This document shows positions 1-5,279 of a DNA stretch of 8,006 nucleotides, one piece after another. Below the pieces are notes generated by a model. That model ran no database searches and was not told the origin of the DNA. It saw nothing but the letters and a program-made list of their open reading frames with translations. Position numbers and translations under genes: made by a program. Source of the stretch: Methanobrevibacter sp. (GTDB lineage Archaea > Methanobacteriota > Methanobacteria > Methanobacteriales > Methanobacteriaceae); assembly GCA_009784145.1 (NCBI GenBank), contig WRCI01000073.1:1-8006 (forward strand), read 5' to 3'. Within the stretch, counting starts at the first letter, position 1. Each line of letters starts with the position of its first letter.

Positions 1-35
1 AAAAAATTTAAGTGATATAAAACCCAAAAAAGAAT

Positions 36-93
36 ATATGTGGGGATTTTTTTGGTTTTGTTTCGCTAATAAAATATTTAAATTCCCACATAT
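36..93. repeat. 14-bp inverted repeat with GTGGG/CCCAC core
   Basis: The left arm ATATGTGGGGATTT (36-49) pairs with AAATTCCCACATAT (80-93) over 14 positions, with a single G-T wobble and a 30-base loop. The arms contain a run of G/C pairs in a region that is otherwise almost pure A/T, so chance is a poor explanation. It could be an RNA hairpin (attenuator or terminator of an upstream gene), a protein-binding site, or part of a replication or transfer origin. The sequence does not decide between these. Confidence 0.6.
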
Positions 94-103
94 TTAAATA
101 TTT
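72..103. repeat. 12-bp perfect inverted repeat overlapping the previous stem
   Basis: AAATATTTAAAT (72-83) and ATTTAAATATTT (92-103) are perfect inverted copies with the 8-base loop TCCCACAT. The loop and arms overlap the right arm of the 36-49/80-93 stem, so the two hairpins exclude each other. The arms are purely A/T, and one such repeat in 8 kb of this composition would not be surprising. Confidence 0.4.
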
Positions 104-150
104 CTATTTAAAACCCAATTAATAGAAAAATAACCATGATATAATACTTA

Positions 151-193
151 AAATTCAAAATCTATAGGAACTGTTTGAATTTAAAAAATTCAA
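151..193. repeat. Two alternative hairpins sharing one arm (TTTGAATTT)
   Basis: AAATTCAAA (151-159) pairs with TTTGAATTT (174-182) across a 14-base loop. The same arm (175-182) can instead pair with AAATTCAA (186-193) across a 3-base AAA loop. The direct repeat AAATTCAA thus flanks an inverted copy. The arrangement resembles a switchable leader on paper, but the arms are short and A/T-rich. Confidence 0.35.
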
Positions 194-210
194 TAAAGAA
201 AAAAAAGTAA

Positions 211-229
211 TTATGGGACACTCTCATAA
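211..229. repeat. 8-bp stem with 3-base loop (TTATGGGA/TCTCATAA)
   Basis: TTATGGGA (211-218) pairs with TCTCATAA (222-229) with one G-T wobble around the loop CAC. It is followed directly by a weaker 7-bp A/T-rich repeat, TGATATA (231-237) with TATATCA (245-251). Confidence 0.35.
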
Positions 230-322
230 ATGATATAATAAAAATATATCAAAATCATATATAACCTTATTAAATTTATAACTATTAAAAAAAAACCCTG
301 CCCAAAATTTCAAACAAAAAAA

Positions 323-338
323 TTAGCTAATAACGTTA
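323..338. promoter_or_regulatory. Two abutting 8-bp palindromes, candidate operator
   Basis: TTAGCTAA (323-330) and TAACGTTA (331-338) are perfect palindromes lying end to end, 27 bases before the start codon of the 365-1099 gene. Ribbon-helix-helix proteins commonly bind short tandem palindromes in their own promoters, and the downstream gene starts with an RHH-like segment. Autoregulation is therefore a reasonable inference. The two palindromes share only their TTA/TAA ends. Confidence 0.35.
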
Positions 339-364
339 AACATGACTGAAAGGAACATAAAAAC

Positions 365-1099
365 ATGCTTGAAAGGCTAAAAAAGTATCCAGATAAAAAA
401 CCATATAGTTTTAGATTATCCCAGTCACTTATGGAAAAAATAAATATTTATTGCAAAGCTAAAAATACTACTGTTCCAGATTTAATAGCAAAGTTATTTG
501 AGGAAGAAATCAAAGGATTGACCTTAAAAAGAGAATCTACAAGTACTGGAATATTAATCATGTTACCAGTATTTAAAGATGTAAATACTTTCATCAAAGA
601 AAAAACAAACCTGATTATCTATAGCTATCATAATATGAACAAATTAAAAGATGGAAATTCTGGAGACTATAGTGAAAGTATAATAAAAACAGTTGATACT
701 CGAGAACAAGAGCAAAATATTAATTTAAAAAAAGGCAAGTACTATTTTAATAAAATTATTAGATTAAACAATAATTTAGACACTTTAGATAATGGAAATT
801 ATAAAAAAAGAGAATTAAAAGAGAAGCAAGAAAAACACGAGGGATTGAACATATTAAGATCTTGGTTAGTTAATTATTTTATTAGATACACTTATTTTAT
901 TAATGAAGATGGAATTGAAGAAGTTTTAAGTATTAATTTAATAAGTAAAATGGAAGCTAAAAAACTTTCAATCGAATCAGACAACAATGAGTTACTAAGT
1001 GAAATAGAATTATTAGATCCATCAAATAAAAAAATTATCCATGAAGAAGAAGATTTAAATGATTTAGTTCTTAGAGAAATCAGAGAATTATTAAAGTAA
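365..1099 (+). CDS. RHH-like N-terminal domain protein of unknown function
   Basis: Encodes a 244-aa soluble protein that I do not recognise as a whole. Residues about 12-52 look like a ribbon-helix-helix (CopG/Arc-type) unit: a short strand (PYSFRLS), a helix (about 20-33), a turn (NTTVPDL) and a second helix (about 41-50). That would make it a dimeric DNA-binding protein. Residues about 60-244 are charged and rich in Asn, Lys, Glu and Leu, with a mixed hydrophobic stretch near 165-180 (RSWLVNYFIRYTYFI) and an acidic C-terminus. No catalytic motif or signal peptide is apparent. A weak Shine-Dalgarno (AAGGA, 350-354) lies 10 bases before the ATG. The gene stands alone and is very A/T-rich, and a structured non-coding stretch with tandem palindromes lies directly upstream. 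A transcription regulator or an accessory/mobile-element DNA-binding protein are both possible. The RHH call is moderate; function is open. Confidence 0.75.
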   Translation: MLERLKKYPDKKPYSFRLSQSLMEKINIYCKAKNTTVPDLIAKLFEEEIKGLTLKRESTSTGILIMLPVFKDVNTFIKEKTNLIIYSYHNMNKLKDGNSGDYSESIIKTVDTREQEQNINLKKGKYYFNKIIRLNNNLDTLDNGNYKKRELKEKQEKHEGLNILRSWLVNYFIRYTYFINEDGIEEVLSINLISKMEAKKLSIESDNNELLSEIELLDPSNKKIIHEEEDLNDLVLREIRELLK

Positions 1100-1200
1100 T
1101 TTTATAAAAATATTATAAAAATTATAAATAAAAAGCTGAATATACTCCCAAACTTAGCTATACTTGTATATATCTATAAAAATAATCTTATATAAAATTT

Positions 1201-1236
1201 TATAAAGGTTTTATATTATATAAAGGTTTTATATTA
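1201..1236. repeat. 18-bp tandem duplication
   Basis: TATAAAGGTTTTATATTA occurs twice back to back (1201-1218 and 1219-1236) without a mismatch. Each copy can partly fold on itself (TATAAA/TTTATA). The lack of divergence suggests a recent duplication or conversion. Confidence 0.8.
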
Positions 1237-1328
1237 ATTTTATATTAAAACAATTCTATATAAAAATATTATATAAAAATAAAGCTATATTAAAATAATA
1301 TATCATTAACTATAATGAAAAACAAAAA

Positions 1329-1345
1329 GTAAACATGTTGTTTAC
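1329..1345. promoter_or_regulatory. Inverted repeat GTAAAC-N5-GTTTAC, candidate operator
   Basis: GTAAAC (1329-1334) and GTTTAC (1340-1345) form a perfect 6-bp inverted repeat with the spacer ATGTT; an AACATGTT palindrome (1332-1339) is nested inside. It ends about 12 bases upstream of the TATA-like element at 1358-1368. That is just upstream of the expected BRE, where archaeal activators often bind. It would control the zinc-ribbon gene pair. Confidence 0.45.
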
Positions 1346-1357
1346 AAAAAAAACAGC

Positions 1358-1368
1358 TTTATATATAA
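1358..1368 (+). promoter_or_regulatory. TATA box for the zinc-ribbon genes
   Basis: TTTATATATAA is preceded by an A-rich stretch that could act as BRE. Archaeal spacing would put transcription start near 1386-1390, giving a leader of about 28 bases that contains the AGGTGAT ribosome-binding site at 1406-1412. Confidence 0.5.
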
Positions 1369-1415
1369 CTAATAATAAATCAAGGATTACAATTAATTGA
1401 AAATTAGGTGATAAA

Positions 1416-1685
1416 ATGAATAGTGAAGAAATGAACTTTTGTCAATCTTGTGGAATGCCTTTAATGAGTAATGAAGTTTTAGGAACAGAAAAAGATGGAA
1501 GTGTCAGTGAAGATTTTTGTAAATTTTGCTATGATAAAGGAAGTTTTGTTGAAGAAATGACTATGGAAGACATGATTAACTTTTGTGCTCCTAAAGTTGC
1601 TGAAGCTCACTCTATGGATATAAAAGAAGCAAAAAAACAAATGGAAGAATTTTTCCCAAGTTTAAAAAGATGGAAACAACAATAA
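1416..1685 (+). CDS. Small zinc-ribbon protein, copy 1
   Basis: Encodes an 89-aa protein of the putative zinc-ribbon family found in many methanogens and clostridia (I recall it as Pfam PF12674). Two Cys-x-x-Cys pairs, C9/C12 (FCQSCGMP) and C35/C38 (FCKFCY), should bind one zinc ion. A fifth cysteine lies in the conserved FCAPK segment (C57). The C-terminal half is helical and ends in FPSLKRWKQQ. The start is supported by the strong Shine-Dalgarno AGGTGAT at 1406-1412, four bases before the ATG. Its closest visible relative is the next gene: both share CQSCGMP, DGx(3)D[FY]CKFCY, TMExMIxFC and FPxLKRWK. The family has no established biochemical role that I know; protein-protein or nucleic-acid contacts through the ribbon are the usual guess. 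Cytoplasmic, with no signal peptide. Confidence 0.9.
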   Translation: MNSEEMNFCQSCGMPLMSNEVLGTEKDGSVSEDFCKFCYDKGSFVEEMTMEDMINFCAPKVAEAHSMDIKEAKKQMEEFFPSLKRWKQQ

Positions 1686-1750
1686 TCTAATTTATAGTTT
1701 ATACATTATATTTGTTTTTGGGAAATTTATAAATTTTAGGAGTGATTAAT

Positions 1751-2002
1751 ATGGATATGGAATTTTGTCAATCTTGTGGCATGCCTATGACTGATAAGGA
1801 TTATGGGGATAATGCTGATGGAGCTACAAATAAAGATTATTGTAAGTTTTGTTATCAAAATGGAGAATTTACTTCAGATATAACAATGGAAGAAATGATT
1901 GATTTTTGTGTTCCTAAAATGGTTGAAAATAGTGAATTTAGTGAAGAAGAAGCTAGAAAAATGATGAAAGAGATGTTTCCTACTTTAAAACGTTGGAAAT
2001 AA
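1751..2002 (+). CDS. Small zinc-ribbon protein, copy 2
   Basis: Encodes an 83-aa paralogue of the preceding gene with the same layout: C6/C9 (FCQSCGMP), C31/C34 (YCKFCY), C53 in FCVPK, and a C-terminal FPTLKRWK. The knuckle-to-knuckle spacing is one residue shorter than in copy 1. An in-frame GTG at 1742 would add three residues, but that GTG lies inside the Shine-Dalgarno sequence AGGAGTGAT (1738-1746). The ATG at 1751, four bases downstream, is therefore the better start. The 65-base gap from copy 1 allows cotranscription, though a weak TATA-like stretch around 1697-1712 could also give it its own promoter. The copies are clearly diverged outside the motifs, so the duplication is old and both are probably functional. 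Exact role unknown. Confidence 0.9.
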   Translation: MDMEFCQSCGMPMTDKDYGDNADGATNKDYCKFCYQNGEFTSDITMEEMIDFCVPKMVENSEFSEEEARKMMKEMFPTLKRWK

Positions 2003-2008
2003 ATCTAA

Positions 2009-2103
2009 TTTTCATCTATTTTATTAAATATTTTACTATTTTTAATTCTTTTAAATTTTATTTTTAATTTTTTCAAAATTTATTTTTAATTTTTATTTTT
2101 TAT
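2009..2103 (+). terminator. T-rich termination region after zinc-ribbon genes
   Basis: The stretch is almost entirely T with scattered A and repeated T5-T6 runs on the coding strand, matching the oligo-T signals that stop archaeal RNA polymerase. A 16-base direct repeat, TTTATTTTTAATTTTT, occurs at 2057-2072 and 2079-2094. Confidence 0.55.
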
Positions 2104-2115
2104 CAATTACATAAC

Positions 2116-2126
2116 AATTATATAAC
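2116..2126 (+). promoter_or_regulatory. Possible TATA box for the endonuclease IV-like gene
   Basis: AATTATATAAC lies about 70 bases upstream of the start codon and would place transcription start near 2146, giving a leader of about 45 bases. Other A/T-rich stretches nearby, such as TTAATATAAT at 2131-2140, are alternatives. Confidence 0.3.
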
Positions 2127-2192
2127 AAGTTTAATATAATCTTTTCAATAATGTATTATATAGTAAAATGTTCACATTTAAGGAGATTTAAA

Positions 2193-3026
2193 ATGAAACC
2201 TAATGTTATTTTTGGACCAGCTGGGAGACCTGTTGATTTTAAAGGAAGTGCTTATAAAGCATGTGAATATATAGCTAATGAAGGTTTAGAAGCCTATGAG
2301 TATCAAGGTGGTCGAGGATTAAGGATTGGTGAAAAATCAGCCAATATTTTAAAGGAAGATTCAATTAAAGAAGATATTCTTGTTTCTCTTCATGCTCCAT
2401 ATTATATTAATTTATCTGCTGTTGAAGACAAAAAACTAGCTATGTCTGTTGAAACATTGGTTAATGCTGCTAGAATTGCTGAATGGATGGGAGCTTATAG
2501 AGTTGTTTTCCACCCAGGTTATTATTCTAAAAATACTTCATCTGAAGCTTTATCTACAGCTAAAGGTGCTATAAACACACTTTTTGAAAGACTTGATGAG
2601 GAAGGGATAAGTAAATATACTTTTGCTCCTGAAACTACTGGAAAAAGATCTCAATTAGGTAATATTGATGAAATAATTGATATTTGTTCAAGTTTTGATA
2701 ATTTTGAACCAACTATTGATTTTGCTCATATTCATGCTCGTGGAAGAGGATATATTCGTGAAAAAGAAGATTATAATTGTGTTCTTTCCAAGTTAGAAAA
2801 TGGACTTGATATTGGTAGATTACATTGTCATTTCACAAGAATTGAATATACAAAAGCAGGAGAGAGAAGACATCACACTTTTGAAGAGGTAGAATATGGT
2901 CCTGAGATAAAATGGCTTCTTGAATCTTTTATAGAAAATGATTGGAAAGCTACTATAATATGTGAGTCTCCTTTGCTTGATAAAGATGCATTAATAATGA
3001 AAGAACTTTATGAATCATTATTATAA
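2193..3026 (+). CDS. Endonuclease IV-like TIM-barrel protein (AP endonuclease family 2)
   Basis: Encodes 277 aa, close to the length of bacterial endonuclease IV (Nfo). That family uses three zinc ions to cut DNA 5' of abasic sites; the wider superfamily includes sugar isomerases. Candidate zinc ligands along the barrel are H67 (SLHAPYY), H107 (VVFHPG), E147 (APETTG), D176 and H179 (IDFAHIH), H211 or H213 (LHCHF), H227/H228 (ERRHHTF) and E258 (ICESP). In E. coli Nfo the ligand pair D229-x-H231 lies in DRHH. Here the matching place reads RRHH, so the Asp ligand seems missing, and the usual glycine-rich segment after it is replaced by TFEEVEYGP. This points to a methanogen subfamily rather than classical Nfo, and AP-endonuclease activity is not assured. 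An upstream in-frame ATG (2151) lacks a ribosome site, whereas AAGGAGAT (2180-2187) sits five bases before the chosen ATG. Confidence 0.85.
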   Translation: MKPNVIFGPAGRPVDFKGSAYKACEYIANEGLEAYEYQGGRGLRIGEKSANILKEDSIKEDILVSLHAPYYINLSAVEDKKLAMSVETLVNAARIAEWMGAYRVVFHPGYYSKNTSSEALSTAKGAINTLFERLDEEGISKYTFAPETTGKRSQLGNIDEIIDICSSFDNFEPTIDFAHIHARGRGYIREKEDYNCVLSKLENGLDIGRLHCHFTRIEYTKAGERRHHTFEEVEYGPEIKWLLESFIENDWKATIICESPLLDKDALIMKELYESLL

Positions 3027-3220
3027 TTTCTTTACTTTTAGAAAAATATTCTAATACTGGAAATAGCTACTTGTTATTATTTAAAATTTCTGTATATATT
3101 ATATTTTTTTATAAATTTTTAAAATAAAAAAATATAGATTTAATATTTAATATATAGTTTAAATTTTTAAATGAAATCCTAAAATAATATGAATTTTAGC
3201 TCTTTTTTTTCTTATTTCAC
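3027..3220. other. A/T-rich spacer before the histone promoter
   Basis: No gene is seen. A 6-bp inverted repeat TTAGAA/TTCTAA (3038-3043/3049-3054) lies just after the preceding stop. Several T-runs (for example around 3104-3111) could end transcription. The rest is featureless A/T. Confidence 0.4.
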
Positions 3221-3237
3221 CGATACATTTATATATG
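3221..3237 (+). promoter_or_regulatory. Histone promoter (BRE-like plus TATA box)
   Basis: CGATACATTTATATATG combines a plausible BRE (CGATACA) with a good archaeal TATA box (TTTATATATG, 3228-3237). Standard spacing of about 25 bases from the TATA centre predicts transcription start near 3257, exactly where a hairpin begins. Confidence 0.6.
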
Positions 3238-3256
3238 ATTAATTAAAGAATAATTA

Positions 3257-3287
3257 CTTACAATAGACTTATTGTTTATTGTGTAAG
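3257..3287 (+). promoter_or_regulatory. Hairpin at the predicted 5' end of the histone mRNA
   Basis: CTTACAATA (3257-3265) can pair with TATT-GT-GTAAG (3277-3287), giving nine base pairs with a two-base bulge. An alternative inner pairing is ACAATA (3260-3265) with TATTGT (3270-3275). The left arm starts at the transcription start predicted from the TATA box, so the stem would sit at the extreme 5' end of a leader of about 67 bases. Effects on mRNA stability or translation are inference. Confidence 0.4.
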
Positions 3288-3323
3288 AAAAAATTAAATT
3301 AAAATGTGGAGATGTGATTAATT

Positions 3324-3542
3324 ATGAAAAAAACCGAATTACCACTTGCACCTGTTGCAAGAATAGTAAAAAATGCAGGAGCAACCAGAGTTAGTGAAGC
3401 TGCTAAAGAAGTTTTAGCTGAAGCATTAGAAGAATCTGCAACTAAACTTGCTCAAAAAGCTGTAGCTTATGCAAAACACGCTGGTCGTAAAACTGTTAAA
3501 GCTGAAGATATTAAGTTAGCTGTAAACTCTTGTACTTGCTAA
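3324..3542 (+). CDS. Archaeal histone (HMf family)
   Basis: Encodes a 72-aa single histone fold that dimerises and wraps DNA into archaeal nucleosome-like polymers. It aligns without gaps to HMfB with a three-residue N-terminal extension ([20 protein letters not shown]). Residues matching known HMfB functions are R13 and R22 (DNA contact), G19 (the small residue allowing close stacking), R55-K56-T57 in [12 protein letters not shown] (DNA-binding loop), and H52 and D62 (dimer-dimer interface). The interface leucine L46 of HMfB is Tyr49 here; L62 is kept as L65. Unusually, the C-terminus is NSCTC, with a Cys-x-Cys where HMf proteins end in a basic tail. A strong Shine-Dalgarno region (GGAG 3308-3311 and GTGAT 3314-3318) precedes the ATG. 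Codons are less A/T-rich than in neighbouring genes, in keeping with high expression. Single gene with its own promoter and terminator. Confidence 0.97.
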   Translation: MKKTELPLAPVARIVKNAGATRVSEAAKEVLAEALEESATKLAQKAVAYAKHAGRKTVKAEDIKLAVNSCTC

Positions 3543-3549
3543 TTTGCAC

Positions 3550-3597
3550 TTTTTTTTAATAAAATTGTTTTCTAGTTATTCTAGATAACATTTTTTT
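3550..3597 (+). terminator. Histone gene terminator
   Basis: An eight-T run (3550-3557) follows seven bases after the stop codon. A short hairpin GTTAT-TCTAG-ATAAC (3575-3589) followed by seven T (3591-3597) gives a second possible stop point. T-runs alone suffice for archaeal termination; the hairpin may be incidental. Confidence 0.6.
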
Positions 3598-3630
3598 ATT
3601 ATTTTTTTTATTTTTTATTCTTTATATTTC

Positions 3631-3810
3631 ATTAAAACTTTTTATACTTTATTAAAACTTTTTATATTTCATTAAAACTTTTTATATTCTATTAAAATTC
3701 TTTTTATTTTATTAAAATCGTTTTTATTTTATTAAAACTTTTTATATTCTATTAAAATTCTTTATACTTTATTAAATCATTTTATATTTCATTAAAACTT
3801 TTTATAGTTC
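3631..3810. repeat. Nine tandem copies of a 20-bp repeat
   Basis: Units start at 3631, 3651, 3671, 3691, 3711, 3731, 3751, 3771 and 3791, every one exactly 20 bp. The most common form is ATTAAAACTTTTTATATTTC. All begin ATTAAA; the second half varies (for example ATTCT, ACTTT, AGTTC). A degenerate tenth unit may precede at 3611. There are no spacers, so it is not CRISPR. The copies show substitutions but no length change. It lies between the histone terminator and the AAA ATPase gene. Confidence 0.9.
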
Positions 3811-4135
3811 TTTTTCTACATTTAATTTTTTTAAATATTAAGATATATTTGATATTGAACATTTATTTGAATTTTTATCATAAATGATTTAATTTAAATG
3901 AATTAAATTGTTTTATAATATAATAATTATTATATAAATTTAATATATTAATAATTAAATTATTATAGTATTGATGTTAATATAAATATAATATAAAATA
4001 TTAGAAACATAACTCTAAGAAAATTTTATAAAATTAATAAATATAATAAAATTTATAAAATTAATAAAAAATTATAATCAATATTCTGATTTTTAAGTAA
4101 ATCATATAATATATATTTATTCAATAGGTGAATAC
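3811..4135. other. Extremely A/T-rich spacer before the AAA ATPase gene
   Basis: No gene is seen. The stretch holds several A/T-only palindromes (3887-3908, an 18-bp one at 3918-3935, 3940-3951) that are near chance expectation for this composition. It also holds an exact 17-base direct repeat at 4025-4041/4052-4068. TATA-like sequence is everywhere, so no promoter can be singled out. The stretch at 4105-4119 is too close to the start codon to leave room for the ribosome site unless the leader is very short. Confidence 0.5.
4025..4068. repeat. 17-bp direct repeat, 27-bp period
   Basis: TTTATAAAATTAATAAA occurs at 4025-4041 and 4052-4068 without mismatch, about 70-110 bases before the AAA ATPase start. 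It could be a paired regulator site or simple A/T slippage. Confidence 0.5.
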
Positions 4136-5260
4136 TTGAAATCTAATAATAAATCACAAGAATCTCAAATTACAAGTAACAAATCAATAGTTACAAAATC
4201 TGAGTCAAAAAAAGAAGCTAAAACTATTTTAATTAAAAGTGTGGGATATCCTTTTAATTTTCCACTAATGGAAGGACATCCTTTAGAAATTTCAGACAAA
4301 GAATTATTTGAACATTATGTAAAAGAACAATGGTTAGGTCTTGAAGTTAAAAAAGGGTCTTACTTATTCGATCAAAAAATATTCCCAGATTATGGCTTTA
4401 AAATTCTGGAAATTCAACCAAATAATTCTGTAGTTGGAGAAAATACTTCTATTGAATTATTAGCTGAAAAGAATAATTCTAAAAATATTCAACATATTTC
4501 ATCAGATTTAACTCTTGATGATATAATAGGTCAAGAGTATGCAAAAAATAAATGTAAAATAATAATGAAATATTTAGAAGATCCTGAAAAATTTGGTCAA
4601 TGGGCACCAAAAAATGTTTTGTTTTATGGAGTTCCAGGAACTGGTAAAACAATGTTAGCTAAATCTTTAGCTAATGAGCTTAAGGTTCCTTTATATTTAG
4701 TTAAAGCAACTACTTTAATTGGAAATCATGTAGGTGATGGTGCACAACAAATACACGATCTTTTTGAAATGGCACAAAAAACCACACCTTCAGTTATATT
4801 TATTGATGAAATAGATGCTATTGCACTCCATAGGAAGTTTCAATCATTGAGAGGAGATGTTTCTGAAGTTGTAAACGCTCTTCTTACAGAAATGGATGGA
4901 ATAAATGAAAATAAAGGTGTTGTAACAATAGCTGCAACTAATAATCCTGAACAATTAGATTTTGCTATTAGAAGTCGTTTTGAAGATGAATTTGAATTTA
5001 AGATTCCAGAAAAAAAAGAGAGAATTTTAATGATAGAAAAATTCATTGAAACAATGCCTTATGAAGTCATGTTAAGTTCTAAAAACTTAGCTGAAATGTC
5101 TAAAGGAATGTCTGGAAGAGATATTAAAGAAAAATTGTTAAAATCAGCACTTCACAGAGCTTTATATGAGGATGAAGAAAAAATAAGATTGCGCCATTTT
5201 GAATATGCATTAAAAAGCTATAAATCTCAAAACAATCCTCCAAAACACATGTTTGGATAA
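4136..5260 (+). CDS. AMA-type AAA ATPase (single AAA domain, N-terminal substrate domain)
   Basis: Encodes a 374-aa cytoplasmic ATPase, probably a hexameric unfoldase or chaperone. Residues 1-29 are a polar Ser/Lys/Asn-rich tail. Residues about 30-115 are a small beta-rich domain carrying GYPF (37-40) and a PDYGFKIL segment. From about 126 a single AAA module follows with Walker A GVPGTGKT (165-172), Walker B FIDEIDA (222-228), sensor 1 ATNNP (267-271) and arginine-finger candidates R279/R281. This matches my recollection of AMA, described from Archaeoglobus and methanogens, whose N-domain resembles part of Cdc48-N and carries a GYP motif needed for hexamers. PAN is less likely: there is no N-terminal coiled coil. 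The pore-loop position reads TLIGNHVGDG, with Leu where many unfoldases have an aromatic residue. The start is TTG, supported by AGGTGA (4126-4131) four bases upstream; no in-frame ATG fits. Confidence 0.88.
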   Translation: MKSNNKSQESQITSNKSIVTKSESKKEAKTILIKSVGYPFNFPLMEGHPLEISDKELFEHYVKEQWLGLEVKKGSYLFDQKIFPDYGFKILEIQPNNSVVGENTSIELLAEKNNSKNIQHISSDLTLDDIIGQEYAKNKCKIIMKYLEDPEKFGQWAPKNVLFYGVPGTGKTMLAKSLANELKVPLYLVKATTLIGNHVGDGAQQIHDLFEMAQKTTPSVIFIDEIDAIALHRKFQSLRGDVSEVVNALLTEMDGINENKGVVTIAATNNPEQLDFAIRSRFEDEFEFKIPEKKERILMIEKFIETMPYEVMLSSKNLAEMSKGMSGRDIKEKLLKSALHRALYEDEEKIRLRHFEYALKSYKSQNNPPKHMFG

Positions 5261-5279
5261 TTAAGAGATTTTTAATTGC

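Larger units (their letters stand above)
1..364. other. Non-coding region with a series of inverted repeats
   Basis: No convincing gene is visible in this 364-base stretch. It is strongly A/T-rich but contains several inverted repeats in succession (36-49/80-93, 72-83/92-103, 151-159/174-182, 175-182/186-193, 211-218/222-229, 231-237/245-251). It also has a direct repeat TAAAACCCAA at 18-27 and 109-118, and two abutting 8-bp palindromes at 323-338. Stems made only of A and T are expected by chance at this composition; those containing G/C carry more weight. It probably holds the end or control region of an upstream transcript plus the promoter of the 365-1099 gene. Confidence 0.6.
1100..1415. 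other. 316-base A/T-rich spacer with duplicated 18-mer
   Basis: No gene is seen. The part after the 365-1099 gene is rich in TATAAAA-like runs. It holds an exact 18-bp tandem duplication at 1201-1236 and a looser pair of TATATAAAAAT-like repeats around 1257-1280. The right end carries an operator-like inverted repeat and the TATA box of the zinc-ribbon genes. Confidence 0.6.

Noticed and set aside
1742..1750. GTG start three codons upstream for the second zinc-ribbon gene
   Set aside because: The GTG is part of the Shine-Dalgarno sequence AGGAGTGAT itself; the ATG at 1751 is correctly spaced from it.
2151..2192. ATG at 2151 as start of the endonuclease IV-like protein
   Set aside because: It has no ribosome site, would add 14 residues outside the family's start, and contains the AAGGAGAT that serves the ATG at 2193.
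3631..3810. CRISPR array
   Set aside because: The 20-bp units are contiguous with no unique spacers, the sequence is nearly pure A/T, and there are no cas genes in view.
3918..3935. 18-bp perfect palindrome ATATAATAATTATTATAT
   Set aside because: It is made only of A and T. At this composition about one such palindrome per 8 kb is expected by chance, so I do not claim function.
4840..5046. Minus-strand reading frame of 68 codons inside the AAA ATPase gene
   Set aside because: It lies opposite the Walker B to arginine-finger region of a clear gene, has no ribosome site or recognisable motif, and is an antisense shadow.
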